The translations under genes and the position numbers were made by a program. 18,868 bases of DNA from Christensenella sp. UBA1252 (GTDB lineage: Bacteria > Bacillota > Clostridia > Christensenellales > CAG-1252), in contig DBVY01000026.1 in NCBI GenBank assembly GCA_002308575.1, forward strand, positions 14,072 through 32,939, read 5' to 3'. Below, one piece after another: positions 7,089 to 17,487 of the stretch. The notes below the pieces were generated by a model. The model searched no databases. It saw nothing but the letters and a program-made list of their open reading frames with translations, and was not told the origin of the DNA. Position 1 is the first letter of the stretch. Every line of letters starts with the position of its first letter.

Positions 7089-7708
7089 TCGCGATCGTCG
7101 ATTACGGAGTCGGAAATCTCTTTTCGCTTCGGTGTTCTTTTTCCGCGATTCAAGCGGACGCGGTCGTTACGAGCGACGAAGAAACGATCCGCAAAGCGGA
7201 TAAGCTTGTTCTCCCCGGAGTGGGCGCTTTTTCCGCTGCTGTTCAAAAGCTCAAAGAAAGCGGGCTTTGGTCGGTCGTGATCGAGGAAGCGAAAAAAGGA
7301 AAACCCCTGCTCGGGATATGTCTCGGTATGCAAATGCTGTTCGAAAGAAGTTTCGAGGACGGCGTCTTTGAGGGGCTCGCTTTGTTGAAAGGAGAGGTCC
7401 GTCCGATCGCGGACGTGATCCCGAAGGACTATAAAATCCCTCACATCGGGTGGAACGCTTTGCGCTTCGAGAAGGCGTCGCCGTTGTTTAAGTATATCAA
7501 AGAAGGCGATTACGTGTATTTCGTCCACTCCTTTTACGCGGCGCATTGCGAGGACAGCCTGACCGCTTCGGCGGAGTACGGCGCGCCCTTGACCGCTTGC
7601 GTGCAAAAGGGAAACGTCTTCGGTTGCCAATTCCACCCCGAGAAAAGCGGGGAAGTCGGTTTGAAGATCTTGCGCGCGTTCGTCGAGCTCGGAGGGAAAA
7701 AGGCATGA
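7085..7708 (+). CDS. hisH: Imidazole glycerol phosphate synthase, glutamine amidotransferase subunit
   Basis: HisH hydrolyses glutamine and channels ammonia through the HisF barrel to form imidazole glycerol phosphate and AICAR. The 207-residue class I amidotransferase has the catalytic triad Cys79 (LLGICLGMQM), His184 and Glu186 (QFHPEKSG). VDYGVGNLFS (5-14) and LPGVGAF (43-49) are typical of HisH rather than other amidotransferases. It shares ATGA junctions with hisB and hisA and is separated from its partner hisF by hisA. Confidence 0.98.
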   Translation: MIAIVDYGVGNLFSLRCSFSAIQADAVVTSDEETIRKADKLVLPGVGAFSAAVQKLKESGLWSVVIEEAKKGKPLLGICLGMQMLFERSFEDGVFEGLALLKGEVRPIADVIPKDYKIPHIGWNALRFEKASPLFKYIKEGDYVYFVHSFYAAHCEDSLTASAEYGAPLTACVQKGNVFGCQFHPEKSGEVGLKILRAFVELGGKKA

Positions 7709-8421
7709 AGATCTTTCCCGCGATCGATCTCGTCGGCGGAAAAGCCGTTCGACTGTTTAAGGGCGATTACGCGCAGATGACCGTGTACGGCGATCCGCTT
7801 TTTTTCGTTGATGATTTCGTAAAAAAAGGCGCGAAGAATGTCCACCTTGTCGATCTCGAAGGCGCGAAAGACGGATCCACGCCTCATTTCGAACTCGTAA
7901 AGGAGATCAAACGCCAAAGCGGACTTTTCGCGGAGATCGGCGGCGGCATCCGCGATCTTAAAACGGCGGAGAAGTATTTAAACGCCGGTATCGACCGCGT
8001 GATTCTCGGAACGGCGGCGGTTTCCGATCCCGCGTTTTTGGAGAAGGCAGTCTGCGCGTTCGGCGAAAGGATCGCGGTCGGCGCGGACGTCAAGGACGGT
8101 TTTATCGCGATCAAAGGGTGGCTGGAAAAATCCGCTTATACCTTGTCCGATTTCTTCAAAAAGATGGCGGATACGGGCGTGAAAACGATCATATGTACCG
8201 ACGTTTCAAAGGACGGCGCGATGCGCGGCGCGAATTTGGAACTGTACGAAAAACTGTCGAAAGCGTTCTCAATGCAGATCGTCGCGTCGGGCGGCGTTTC
8301 CTCGATCGAGGACGTCCGTGCGCTCGGAAAGATGAATTTGTACGGCGCGATCGTCGGAAAAGCGTATTATACGGGCGCATTGGATTTAAAGGAAGCGATA
8401 GAGGTGGCGCATGATAACTAA
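7705..8421 (+). CDS. hisA: ProFAR isomerase (HisA)
   Basis: HisA is a (beta/alpha)8-barrel that performs the Amadori rearrangement of ProFAR to PRFAR. The true start is the ATG at 7705, overlapping the hisH stop, because the protein then begins MKIFPAIDLVGG as in the family. The open frame extends upstream to 7546 but that part lies inside hisH. The 238-residue product has both catalytic aspartates, Asp8 and Asp128 (VGADVKDG), and the phosphate-binding segments GGGIR (79-83) and ASGGVSS (194-200). It overlaps hisF by 11 bases. Confidence 0.97.
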   Translation: MKIFPAIDLVGGKAVRLFKGDYAQMTVYGDPLFFVDDFVKKGAKNVHLVDLEGAKDGSTPHFELVKEIKRQSGLFAEIGGGIRDLKTAEKYLNAGIDRVILGTAAVSDPAFLEKAVCAFGERIAVGADVKDGFIAIKGWLEKSAYTLSDFFKKMADTGVKTIICTDVSKDGAMRGANLELYEKLSKAFSMQIVASGGVSSIEDVRALGKMNLYGAIVGKAYYTGALDLKEAIEVAHDN

Positions 8422-9169
8422 AAGGATTATTCCGTGCTTGGACGTTCGGGACGGCAGAGTCGTCAAGGGCGTGAATTTTACGGGCATACAGGACGTTTCT
8501 TCTCCGGTCGATAAAGCGGAGGAGTATTCGAAGAGCGGCGCGGACGAACTCGTGTTTTACGATATCACGGCGTCCAGCGAAGGCAGAAAGCTTTTTACCG
8601 ATATTCTCGTCCGAACGGCAGAGAAAGTGTTTATTCCGTTGACGGTCGGCGGCGGCATTCGAACGATCGACGATTTCGACCGCGTTTTGAAATGCGGCGC
8701 GGATAAAGTCAGCGTGAATTCGGGCGCGATCAAAGATCCTTCGCTCGTTTCCGCGGCGGCGAGGAAATACGGAAGTCAATGCGTCGTGATCAGCGCGGAC
8801 GTCAAAAGGGTCGGCGGCGCATTCCGCGTGTTTGCGAAAGGCGGCAGGGAGGACACGGGCCTCGAAGCGATCTCGTGGATCAAGCGTTGCGTCGATATGG
8901 GCGCGGGCGAGGTCGTTTTGAATTCGATCGACACGGACGGCGTCAAAAAAGGTTTCGATCTCGAAATGCTTTCCGCCGTTTGCGAAAGCGTAAACGTTCC
9001 CGTGATCGCCTCGGGCGGCGCGGGTAATATCGACGATTTTATAACGTTGTTTAAGGCGATCCCGAGGGTGGACGCCGGGCTTGCCGCTTCGATCTTTCAC
9101 TTCGGAGAAGTCAAGATCAAAGATTTGAAAAAAAGAATGCTCGCGGAAGGAATTCCCGCAAGGCTGTAA
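8411..9169 (+). CDS. hisF: Imidazole glycerol phosphate synthase, cyclase subunit
   Basis: HisF is the (beta/alpha)8-barrel cyclase partner of HisH, converting PRFAR plus ammonia to imidazole glycerol phosphate and AICAR. The 252-residue length is standard. The catalytic aspartates Asp11 ([10 protein letters not shown]) and Asp130 (VISADVKR) fall at the same numbers as in well-studied HisF proteins, and the phosphate sites VGGGIR and ASGGAGN are present. The start lies inside the end of hisA. An 11-base gap with AAGGAGAACG leads into hisIE. Confidence 0.98.
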   Translation: MITKRIIPCLDVRDGRVVKGVNFTGIQDVSSPVDKAEEYSKSGADELVFYDITASSEGRKLFTDILVRTAEKVFIPLTVGGGIRTIDDFDRVLKCGADKVSVNSGAIKDPSLVSAAARKYGSQCVVISADVKRVGGAFRVFAKGGREDTGLEAISWIKRCVDMGAGEVVLNSIDTDGVKKGFDLEMLSAVCESVNVPVIASGGAGNIDDFITLFKAIPRVDAGLAASIFHFGEVKIKDLKKRMLAEGIPARL

Positions 9170-9180
9170 AGGAGAACGAT

Positions 9181-9834
9181 ATGATTGATATCAACGAACT
9201 GAAATTTGACGAAAAAGGTTTGATCCCCGCGATCGTTGCGGACGCCGTCAGCAAAAAAGTGCTTACGCTCGCCTATATGAATAAGGAGAGCTTGCAGATC
9301 TCCCTCGAAAAGGAGCTGACCTGTTTTTACAGCCGCTCGCGCCAATCGCTTTGGCTCAAAGGCGAAACGAGCGGGAATTATCAGCATATCGTATCGATCA
9401 CCGCGGATTGCGATAAGGACGCGCTTTTGGTCCTCGTCGAAAAGGACGGTCCCGCCTGCCATCTCGGAAACGAGAGTTGCTTTTCCAACCCCGTCTATGA
9501 AAGCGAGGAGAGAAAGGAGTTTTCGTACGAAGGGCTTTACGATCTTTTGGTCGGAAGAAAGAAGGAGAAAAAGGAAGGCTCCTACACGACCTATCTTTTC
9601 GAAAAAGGTTTGGACAAAATCCTGAAAAAGGTCGGAGAGGAGAGTACCGAGGTCATCATCGCGGGCAAAGCGGAAGACAAAAAAGAAACGATCTACGAGA
9701 TCGCCGATCTCGCCTATCACGTGATGGTCTTGATGGTACAAATGGGCATTTCTCTCGAAGACGTGCATAAAGAACTTGCGTCGCGTCACGTGATCGATAA
9801 GAAGGTCAAACAGGAGAAAATGACGAATGGTTGA
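9181..9834 (+). CDS. hisIE: Bifunctional PR-AMP cyclohydrolase / PR-ATP pyrophosphatase
   Basis: This fusion performs steps two and three: HisE hydrolyses PR-ATP to PR-AMP and HisI opens the adenine ring. Residues 1-105 are HisI, with the metal-binding ADCDKDALL (75-83, Asp76, Asp78, Asp80) and zinc cysteines Cys77, Cys93 and Cys100 ([10 protein letters not shown]). Residues about 117-203 are HisE, an all-alpha MazG-like domain with [10 protein letters not shown] (152-161) and EIADLAYH (173-180). The last 14 residues are a basic tail. It overlaps hisK by eight bases. Confidence 0.97.
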   Translation: MIDINELKFDEKGLIPAIVADAVSKKVLTLAYMNKESLQISLEKELTCFYSRSRQSLWLKGETSGNYQHIVSITADCDKDALLVLVEKDGPACHLGNESCFSNPVYESEERKEFSYEGLYDLLVGRKKEKKEGSYTTYLFEKGLDKILKKVGEESTEVIIAGKAEDKKETIYEIADLAYHVMVLMVQMGISLEDVHKELASRHVIDKKVKQEKMTNG

Positions 9835-10579
9835 CGCCGATCTCCATAATCACACGACATACAGCGACGGAACTTGCTCAGCCGAAGAGATCGTCCTCGC
9901 GGCGATCGAAAAGGGGCTGAAAAAGGTCGGATTGACCGATCACAGTTACACCGCGTTCGACAAAAGTTACTGTATGAAGTGGGGCGTGCGGGCACGCTAC
10001 CTTTCCGAGATCGAAGCGTTGAAAACCAAGTATGCGGATCGGATCGAGGTTTCGGCGGGAATCGAAGCGGATCTGTTTTCGTGCGGCGATTTTTCCGCGT
10101 TCGAATATCGGATCGGCTCCGTCCACTATCTGAAGATCGGAGAGAAGTTTATCCCCGTGGACGAATCGCCCGAGATCCTTTCTTCGGCGGCGAATACCTT
10201 TTTCGGCGGCGACAATTTAAAACTTGCGGAACTGTATTTCGAAGAGGTCGGCGCGTTACCGAAGAGAAAAGCGGATATTGTCGGGCACTTCGATCTGATC
10301 GCGAAATTCAACGAAAAAGCACACTTGTTTTCGGAAAGCGATCCCCGTTACGTTGCCGCTTGGAAAAAGGCGGCGGATCGGCTTCTCAAAGCGGGAAAAA
10401 CGTTTGAAATCAACACGGGCGCGATGCATCGGGGTTATCGCTCCGTGCCTTATCCTTCTCCCGCGATCTTCGCGTATTTGAAAGAGAAGGGCGCTTCCTT
10501 CGTCTTCGGAAGCGACAGCCACTCCGCAAATACCCTCGGCTTCAAATTCGAAGAAGTAAAAAAAGAGTACGGTATTTGA
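9827..10579 (+). CDS. hisK: Histidinol-phosphatase, PHP family
   Basis: The enzyme dephosphorylates L-histidinol phosphate to histidinol, the step that HisB or HisN performs in other organisms. The 250-residue product is a PHP-fold metal hydrolase with a full set of expected metal ligands: His7 and His9 ([11 protein letters not shown]), Asp14, His39 (LTDHS), Glu80 (GIEAD), His100 (GSVH), His154 (GHFD), Asp230 and His232 (GSDSHS). As the final gene of the operon it fills the only gap left by the monofunctional hisB. The start overlaps the hisIE stop. PHP enzymes are diverse, but the context makes this assignment firm. Confidence 0.95.
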   Translation: MVDADLHNHTTYSDGTCSAEEIVLAAIEKGLKKVGLTDHSYTAFDKSYCMKWGVRARYLSEIEALKTKYADRIEVSAGIEADLFSCGDFSAFEYRIGSVHYLKIGEKFIPVDESPEILSSAANTFFGGDNLKLAELYFEEVGALPKRKADIVGHFDLIAKFNEKAHLFSESDPRYVAAWKKAADRLLKAGKTFEINTGAMHRGYRSVPYPSPAIFAYLKEKGASFVFGSDSHSANTLGFKFEEVKKEYGI

Positions 10580-10600
10580 ATTTTCAATAGATGATTCGAA

Positions 10601-11947
10601 TTAAAGTTTCGGGATCCGAAGACCCTTCGGATATTTGTTTTTGATCGTTCCGTTCACGACTTTTCCGCCGCCGAGCGGGAACCCTTCGACGCAGACGGCG
10701 CAGTAGCCTTCTTTCGCCGTTTTCGCTTCGATCTCCAATCCGTATAAATATTCTTTTACGCGCTTGTCGGAAAGCGCCAAATCTTCTTTGTTTTTAAAAT
10801 CCGCGCCGAACGCCGTAAAAAGGTTGTGATGCGGCTCGAATCTGCCTTTGACGAATTCGCCGAGGCAAACGCCTTCGGAAAGATATTTCAAAGGGATCGT
10901 TCGCGCGAGCGGATGGACGGCGAAGATACTATCGCCGTTTTTTGCGAGATCGCCCACGTCCCCGTCGATATTCTCGTCCGTAAACGCGCGGATCTTTTTG
11001 ATCTCGTTCGCGGAGAGGGAAGAGGGAATGGTTTTTTGCGTATAGAGTTTATCGCCTTCTTTTTTGAGGATCGCGAAGAATTGTCCTTCGCCTTCCGCGA
11101 TATGCGGATAGAAGCGGCGCGCGAGTGAGGCGCTCGGATAGCCATACGCGGCGGGCGCGGTATACGGTAAAACGCTGCTCTTCGGTGAGATCGGGGTCAA
11201 ACCCTTTTCGCCGGCGAGGAAATCCACGATCGCTTCGTCCTCTTCGACCGCGTAGGTGCAGGTCGAATAAAGCAGGGTGCCGCCTTCTTTCAGGCAGGGA
11301 AGCACGTCGGTAAGGATCTCCTTTTGGCGGGCGGCGTTCATTCCGTTGATCCCTTCGTTCCAGCATTCGATCGCGGCGGGTTCTTTTCGAAACATGCCTT
11401 CGCCGCTGCAAGGCAGGTCGCAGATCACGAGATCGAAGCATTCTTTCGCATATTTGCCGAGATCTTTCGGGGTCAGCGAGGTCACCGCAACGTTTTTGAG
11501 CCCGAGCCGCTCCACGTTTTGAAGAAGAATTTTCGCGCGCTTGAAATCGATCTCGTTCGCAACGATCAAAGAATCGGGCGACGCGATCGCGGCGCCGATC
11601 GTCTTTCCGCCGGGCGCGGCGGCAACGTCGAGGATCTTTTTCCCGAAAGAGGGAAGCGCGGCAATCGCGCTCATCGCGCCGGGATCCTGCATATAAAAAA
11701 GACCGGCGGCGTGATAGGGATCTCCTCCGACTTTTTCCTCCGAATCCAAAATGCGACCGAATTCGAAATAGGGAACGGGACGCGTCGGCAAAGAAAAGAT
11801 TTCGTCAAATTTCGCGGCGCCGATTTTGGCGGCGTTTATCAAAAAACCGCGTGACGGAGCGCAAGAAAAGGTCGCTTCGTACGCCGAGTAATCCTCTCCG
11901 AGGAGATCTTTCATTTTTTTCGTGTAGGAAAGAGGCAAACGCGTCAT
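10601..11947 (-). CDS. rsmF: RsmF-type rRNA (cytosine-C5) methyltransferase
   Basis: This is a SAM-dependent RNA m5C methyltransferase of the NOL1/NOP2/Sun family, in the RsmF/YebU group that acts on 16S rRNA. In the 448-residue product the SAM site is DVAAAPGGKT (107-116); the conserved DLPCSGEG (177-184) holds Cys180, the release cysteine, and the nucleophile is Cys230 in YSTCTYAVEEDE. MFRKEP after motif IV is typical of RsmF rather than RsmB. Beyond about residue 300 lie an RsmF-specific middle domain and a PUA-like end with GFPLGGGKVVNG and YPKGLRIPKL. AAGGAT lies close before the ATG at 11947. It is convergent with hisK, with a 21-base gap. The exact target cytosine cannot be read from the sequence. 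Confidence 0.92.
   Translation of the reverse strand: MTRLPLSYTKKMKDLLGEDYSAYEATFSCAPSRGFLINAAKIGAAKFDEIFSLPTRPVPYFEFGRILDSEEKVGGDPYHAAGLFYMQDPGAMSAIAALPSFGKKILDVAAAPGGKTIGAAIASPDSLIVANEIDFKRAKILLQNVERLGLKNVAVTSLTPKDLGKYAKECFDLVICDLPCSGEGMFRKEPAAIECWNEGINGMNAARQKEILTDVLPCLKEGGTLLYSTCTYAVEEDEAIVDFLAGEKGLTPISPKSSVLPYTAPAAYGYPSASLARRFYPHIAEGEGQFFAILKKEGDKLYTQKTIPSSLSANEIKKIRAFTDENIDGDVGDLAKNGDSIFAVHPLARTIPLKYLSEGVCLGEFVKGRFEPHHNLFTAFGADFKNKEDLALSDKRVKEYLYGLEIEAKTAKEGYCAVCVEGFPLGGGKVVNGTIKNKYPKGLRIPKL
10614..10642 (+). terminator. Possible his-operon terminator inside the 3' end of rsmF
   Basis: ATCCGAA (10614-10620) and TTCGGAT (10626-10632) form a perfect 7-bp stem with loop GACCC, followed by ATTTGTTTTT on the plus strand. 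It starts 35 bases after the hisK stop and lies within the last codons of the convergent rsmF gene. The stem is only moderately GC-rich and the U-tract is interrupted, so this is a candidate only. Confidence 0.4.
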
Positions 11948-11959
11948 ATCCTTATCCTA

Positions 11960-12064
11960 TCACGCCGCATGCGTTTTATCAAGCGCGAAGGAGAAAATGC
12001 CGTTTTTCGCTCTCGAAAAAGCGCGAAGTTCGTCGAGCTTTGTCAATTCGATCTTTTTCGTCAT
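11960..12064 (-). CDS. Possible 34-residue leader peptide or small protein before rsmF
   Basis: An ATG at 12064-12062 opens a 34-codon frame that stops 12 bases before the rsmF start. The peptide (beginning MTKKIELTKLDELRAFSR) has a balanced, protein-like composition with no rare low-complexity bias. The ribosome binding site is poor, only an AAGAGAAAAG purine run. A 7-bp hairpin-forming repeat (TTTTTCG/CGAAAAA, 12003-12020) lies inside it. It could be a translated leader, a small protein, a gene remnant or chance. I recognise no family. Confidence 0.3.
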   Translation of the reverse strand: MTKKIELTKLDELRAFSRAKNGIFSFALDKTHAA

Positions 12065-12083
12065 AATGTGATTTTCTTTTCTC

Positions 12084-12112
12084 TTGCGGCGCCTTCTTGC
12101 ATTCACTATAAT
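12084..12112 (+). promoter_or_regulatory. Promoter of the 111-residue hypothetical gene
   Basis: A perfect TATAAT (12107-12112) has a weak -35, TTGCGG (12084-12089), at the ideal 17-base distance. The surrounding CTATAATAG is close to self-complementary, so TATTAT/TATAGT is also offered on the minus strand toward rsmF, although no good minus-strand -35 was seen. Confidence 0.6.
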
Positions 12113-12140
12113 AGGTTCAAAACGACGAAGAGGTGGAAAA

Positions 12141-12476
12141 ATGAAAAACGACGGCGAACTCAAAAAACTTGCGCAATCGGCGAAGAACCGAATGAAAACC
12201 GGGTATTGGCAGGGGACGAAAACGTACGTGATCCCTTCCGTAAGGGAAGAAGCCACGTTGAGCTATTCGATGGAAGAAGAAATGTATGCGAAAGTTCGGG
12301 AAATGCTATCCGAAAACGAATGCGTGATCGATCCGATCGGCAGATTGATGGATCAAAAGATCTATGATCGGATGTCGCCGACCGCGCGCACGAAATACGT
12401 TCTCGAACTGTCCAAAGTTTACGTTCGATTGAAGGAAAGGTTTTACAGAGAAAAGAGCCGCAGGGAATTTCAATGA
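12141..12476 (+). CDS. Uncharacterised 111-residue protein
   Basis: I cannot assign a function. The start at 12141 is preferred over an in-frame ATG at 12084 because GAGGTGG (12130-12136) stands directly before it and the promoter -10 lies between the two. The product is charged and probably mostly helical: a basic N-terminal helix (KKLAQSAKNRMKTGYW), a central acidic helix around 44-58, then DPIGRLMDQKIYDRMSPTARTK (64-85) and a final basic amphipathic helix. There is no signal peptide, membrane segment or cysteine pair. The DPIGRLMD segment looks like the conserved core of a small clostridial family, an impression without database support. It is monocistronic, with its own promoter and terminator. 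Confidence 0.78.
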   Translation: MKNDGELKKLAQSAKNRMKTGYWQGTKTYVIPSVREEATLSYSMEEEMYAKVREMLSENECVIDPIGRLMDQKIYDRMSPTARTKYVLELSKVYVRLKERFYREKSRREFQ

Positions 12477-12536
12477 AGCGTAGCGCTTGCCCGCTCGGTC
12501 GTGCAAATCGGGGAGAGAGGCGCAGGAAGTTTTTTC

Positions 12537-12546
12537 GCTTGCAAGC
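12537..12546. repeat. 10-bp palindrome GCTTGCAAGC flanked by T and A runs
   Basis: The self-complementary core is flanked by TTTTT on the left and AAAAA on the right with one mismatch either side, giving a partly symmetric element of about 20 bases between the hypothetical gene and its terminator. It has no loop suited to a hairpin, so a DNA-binding site is as likely as an RNA structure. It may be chance. Confidence 0.25.
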
Positions 12547-12573
12547 AAAAAGCAAAGACAAGCGACAATCGAC

Positions 12574-12606
12574 CGCACTCGTTTTTTTTAAACGGGTGCG
12601 TTTTTC
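12574..12606 (+). terminator. Strong rho-independent terminator
   Basis: An 11-bp stem (12574-12584 with 12590-12600, one G-U pair) closes a TTTTT loop and is followed by TTTTTC. It ends the transcript of the 111-residue gene about 98 bases after its stop codon and insulates the rpiB/ATPase promoter. The lower part of the stem, next to the loop, is A/T; the base is GC-rich. Confidence 0.88.
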
Positions 12607-12636
12607 AAAAGTAAGCAAAAAGGGGGAGCTCTTGCC

Positions 12637-12666
12637 TTGACAACGCGCGCGCCCGTAAAGTATAAT
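12637..12666 (+). promoter_or_regulatory. Consensus sigma-A promoter for rpiB and the V-ATPase operon
   Basis: TTGACA (12637-12642) and TATAAT (12661-12666) are both perfect hexamers with an 18-base spacer. It is the best promoter seen in the window and suggests high constitutive expression. A short inverted repeat, CGAC/GTCG with a 5-base loop, lies in the 40-base leader before the GAGGAGG ribosome binding site (12701-12707). Confidence 0.85.
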
Positions 12667-12712
12667 TATTACCATAATAGAGTCGACCGCAAGTCGGCGT
12701 GAGGAGGAAATT

Positions 12713-13156
12713 ATGCGTATCGCGATCGGTTCGGATCACGGCGGAATCGTTTTAAAACCCGCGATCTTGGCGTATTTAAAAGAGAAAAATATCGAATACT
12801 TCGATTTCGGAACTTTTGACACGGCGAGCGTGGATTATCCCGTTTATGCGAAAAAGGTTGCGGAGGCTGTCGCTTCCGGCGAATTCGATAAAGGTATCTT
12901 GCTTTGCGGCACGGGGATCGGAATGTCGATCGCGGCGAATAAAGTGAAAGGTATTCGCGCGGCGGTTTTGTCGGACGAGTTTTCGGCGGCGGCTTGTTCC
13001 GCGCATAACAACGCGAACGTGCTTTGCCTCGGCGGCAGAGTGATCTCTCCCGAAAAAGCGGTAAAGCTTGCGGATCTTTGGCTTTCGACGCCGTTTGAGG
13101 GCGATCGCCATATGAGAAGGCTCGGTTTGATCGCCGAGATGGACGAGAGGAAATAG
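12713..13156 (+). CDS. rpiB: Ribose-5-phosphate isomerase B
   Basis: RpiB interconverts ribose 5-phosphate and ribulose 5-phosphate in the non-oxidative pentose phosphate pathway. The 147-residue protein (RpiB/LacA/LacB family) has IGSDHGG (5-11), the active-site Cys65 in LLCGTGIGMSIAANK, and His98 in AHNNANVLCLGGRV, matching the Cys66 and His99 pair of E. coli RpiB. The single gene and active-site cysteine favour RpiB over the paired LacA/LacB galactose-6-phosphate isomerase. GAGGAGG precedes the ATG. The ATPase subunit G gene starts two bases after its stop, so the two are cotranscribed. It feeds PRPP synthesis and so indirectly the his pathway. Confidence 0.95.
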   Translation: MRIAIGSDHGGIVLKPAILAYLKEKNIEYFDFGTFDTASVDYPVYAKKVAEAVASGEFDKGILLCGTGIGMSIAANKVKGIRAAVLSDEFSAAACSAHNNANVLCLGGRVISPEKAVKLADLWLSTPFEGDRHMRRLGLIAEMDERK

Positions 13157-13158
13157 AC

Positions 13159-13471
13159 ATGGTATCGGACGTGATGAAGGAGATCCTTTCCGCGGAACAG
13201 GAAGCGGAAGAGATCGTTCAAACTGCGAGCGCGGACGCAAAAGAGATCGTCCGCAATGCGGAGGCGAAAAGCGAGGAGATCGTGATCTCCGGGAAAAAAG
13301 CCGCCGCGGAATTGCTCTCGAATTTGGAAAAAGAAACCGATCGCGCCGCGCAAGAGGAAGAAGCGCGCGTGATCGAAAAAGGAAAAGCGCAAGCGGCGGC
13401 TCTCAAAGCGGAAGCCGGGAAAAAAGTCGGCGCCGCGGCGGATGAGATCGTAAAGAAACTGTTCGAGGAAT

Positions 13472-13491
<20 letters not shown>
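13159..13491 (+). CDS. ntpF: V-type ATPase peripheral stalk subunit G/H (NtpF-like)
   Basis: This short subunit pairs with subunit E to form the peripheral stalk that holds the catalytic head still against the rotor. The 110-residue product is a continuous charged helix with heptad-like Ala/Glu/Lys/Ile spacing from about residue 5 to 100 and no globular domain. Sequence identity within this family is low, so the assignment rests mainly on length, coiled-coil character and position immediately before subunit I. GAGAGGAAA near the rpiB stop serves its ATG. Its last 20 bases overlap the subunit I gene. Confidence 0.85.
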
Positions 13492-15948
<2,457 letters not shown>

Positions 15949-15953
15949 TCATT

Positions 15954-16526
15954 ATGGCTAAACAGGATTTGCTGAACAAGATCGTTTCGGAAGCGAACGA
16001 GAAAGCCGCTTCGATCCGCGCGGACGCAAAATCGCGCGCGGACGCTTTGATTTCCGCGGCGGAAGAGGAGAGCGCGACGCTCTCCGAGAGCGCGAGAAAG
16101 CTCTCGGCGTCTTCTGCCCCCGAAGTCTTGAAGCGCAGAAAATCGATGGCGGAGCTCGAAGTCAAGAAGATCCTTCTCGAAAGCAAGCAGGCGTTGATTT
16201 CGAAATCGTACGAGGAAGCGCTCGGGCGTATTCTTGCTTCGCCGAAGTATTCGGATCTTTTGTTTTCGATGATCTGTTCCGTCGCCGAAGAGGGGGACGT
16301 CGTGCAATTCGCGTCCTCGGACGACGGCAAAATAAACGAAACGAAGATCCTTACCGCGGCAAGCAAAAAACTCGGGTTTAATCTGACTGCGGCGAAGGAA
16401 AAGGGCGATTTTCGCGGAGGGATTGTCCTCCTCGGTAAGCGCTATGACAAGAACCTGACGCTGGAAACCGAGCTCGCGCGACTCCGCGCCGAGAGCGGCG
16501 GCGTCGAAAAAACGTTGTTCTCTTGA
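15954..16526 (+). CDS. ntpE: V-type ATPase peripheral stalk subunit E
   Basis: Subunit E forms the peripheral stalk with subunit G and binds the catalytic head. The open frame runs back to 15621 inside subunit K, but the ATG at 15954, five bases after the K stop, gives the expected 190-residue protein. Residues 1-100 are an Ala/Glu/Lys-rich helix (KIVSEANEKAASIRADAKSR...), and 105-190 form the globular C-terminal domain, with GGIVLLGKRYDKNLTLETELA near the end. There is no recognisable Shine-Dalgarno before the start, so expression probably depends on ribosomes finishing subunit K. Confidence 0.93.
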   Translation: MAKQDLLNKIVSEANEKAASIRADAKSRADALISAAEEESATLSESARKLSASSAPEVLKRRKSMAELEVKKILLESKQALISKSYEEALGRILASPKYSDLLFSMICSVAEEGDVVQFASSDDGKINETKILTAASKKLGFNLTAAKEKGDFRGGIVLLGKRYDKNLTLETELARLRAESGGVEKTLFS

Positions 16527-16527
16527 T

Positions 16528-17487
16528 ATGAAACAAGGGCTTTTGTTCCAAAATGCGAAAATAAAATCTCGCGAGATCGCGCTGTTCGGAAAGGATAAGA
16601 TGCAGCGTTTGTCCGACGCGCCTTCGATCGAAGAAGGCGTAAAGATCCTTCTTGAAGGCGGGTATCCCGCGGGCAAGGATTATATCGAGATCCTTGCGGC
16701 GGCGGAAAAAGAAGCGGAAGCGTTTTTTAAGGAGTCTTCCGTCGAGGGCTATGGGCTCGAATGCTTTTCCGTCCTTTCGGATTATCATAACGCGAAAGTT
16801 CTCGCGAAGGAAGCGTATTTCGGCGTTTCGGAAGATTGCTTTCGAGCGGACGGTTTGATCGATCCGACCGTTCTTGCGGAAAAGCTCCGCAAAGAGGATT
16901 ACGCATCTCTTCCGTCTGCGATGCGCGCCGCGTTGGAGCGCCTTAAAAAGAAAAGCGCAACGGATTCCGTCGCGCCTTCGGAGATCGACAAAGCCTTAGA
17001 CAAAGCGGCGTTCGAAGAGATCGCGGAGCGCTTGAAAACCGCGCATCCGGTCGTTAAGGAGTATTTTACGGCGTATGCCGATTTGACCAATCTCGCGACC
17101 GCGTATCGTTCGAGAAAAGCGGGCGTTTCCCTTGCGGAAGCGGAAAGCGGCTATCTTCCGGGCGGAGAGATTCCGTTTTCGAGTTTGAAAAAAGTATTCG
17201 ATCTCGGGTTGGAGGACGGCGCGGAAAAAATCGCGTTGAGGCCTTCCTACAAGAAAGCGGTCGAAGCGCTGAAAGCGGGCGTCGCTTCTTTCGAAGCTTT
17301 CCGTGAAAACGCGCTTTTGGTTCCCTTCAAAAAGGCGAGATACGATATGTTTTCCCCCGCGCCGATCGTGGGATTCTATCTTGGCAAAAAGAGAGAGATC
17401 AAAAACGTGCGGTTGATCCTTACGGGCATCAAAAACGGCGTCGACAAAGAAATCATTAAAGTTAGGTTGAGGGAGCAGTATGTCTGA
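16528..17487 (+). CDS. ntpC: V-type ATPase subunit C (d-like central stalk adaptor)
   Basis: Subunit C sits on the cytoplasmic face of the K ring and couples it to the central shaft. The 319-residue, mostly helical protein carries the family signature DYHNAKVLAK (85-94) and, in its second half, a Leu-Thr-Asn-Leu segment followed by YRSRKAG. Length and position between subunits E and F match the E. hirae operon. It starts one base after the subunit E stop with no visible Shine-Dalgarno, implying coupled translation, and its last eight bases overlap subunit F. Confidence 0.94.
   Translation: MKQGLLFQNAKIKSREIALFGKDKMQRLSDAPSIEEGVKILLEGGYPAGKDYIEILAAAEKEAEAFFKESSVEGYGLECFSVLSDYHNAKVLAKEAYFGVSEDCFRADGLIDPTVLAEKLRKEDYASLPSAMRAALERLKKKSATDSVAPSEIDKALDKAAFEEIAERLKTAHPVVKEYFTAYADLTNLATAYRSRKAGVSLAEAESGYLPGGEIPFSSLKKVFDLGLEDGAEKIALRPSYKKAVEALKAGVASFEAFRENALLVPFKKARYDMFSPAPIVGFYLGKKREIKNVRLILTGIKNGVDKEIIKVRLREQYV

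Noticed and set aside
7546..7704. Upstream extension of hisA
   Set aside because: The added Arg-rich residues are hisH in another frame. HisA proteins begin at the MKIFPAIDL segment, and the ATG at 7705 overlaps the hisH stop.
12084..12140. Earlier start for the 111-residue protein
   Set aside because: It would place the start codon at the -35 position of the promoter, and it lacks a ribosome binding site. GAGGTGG directly precedes the later ATG.
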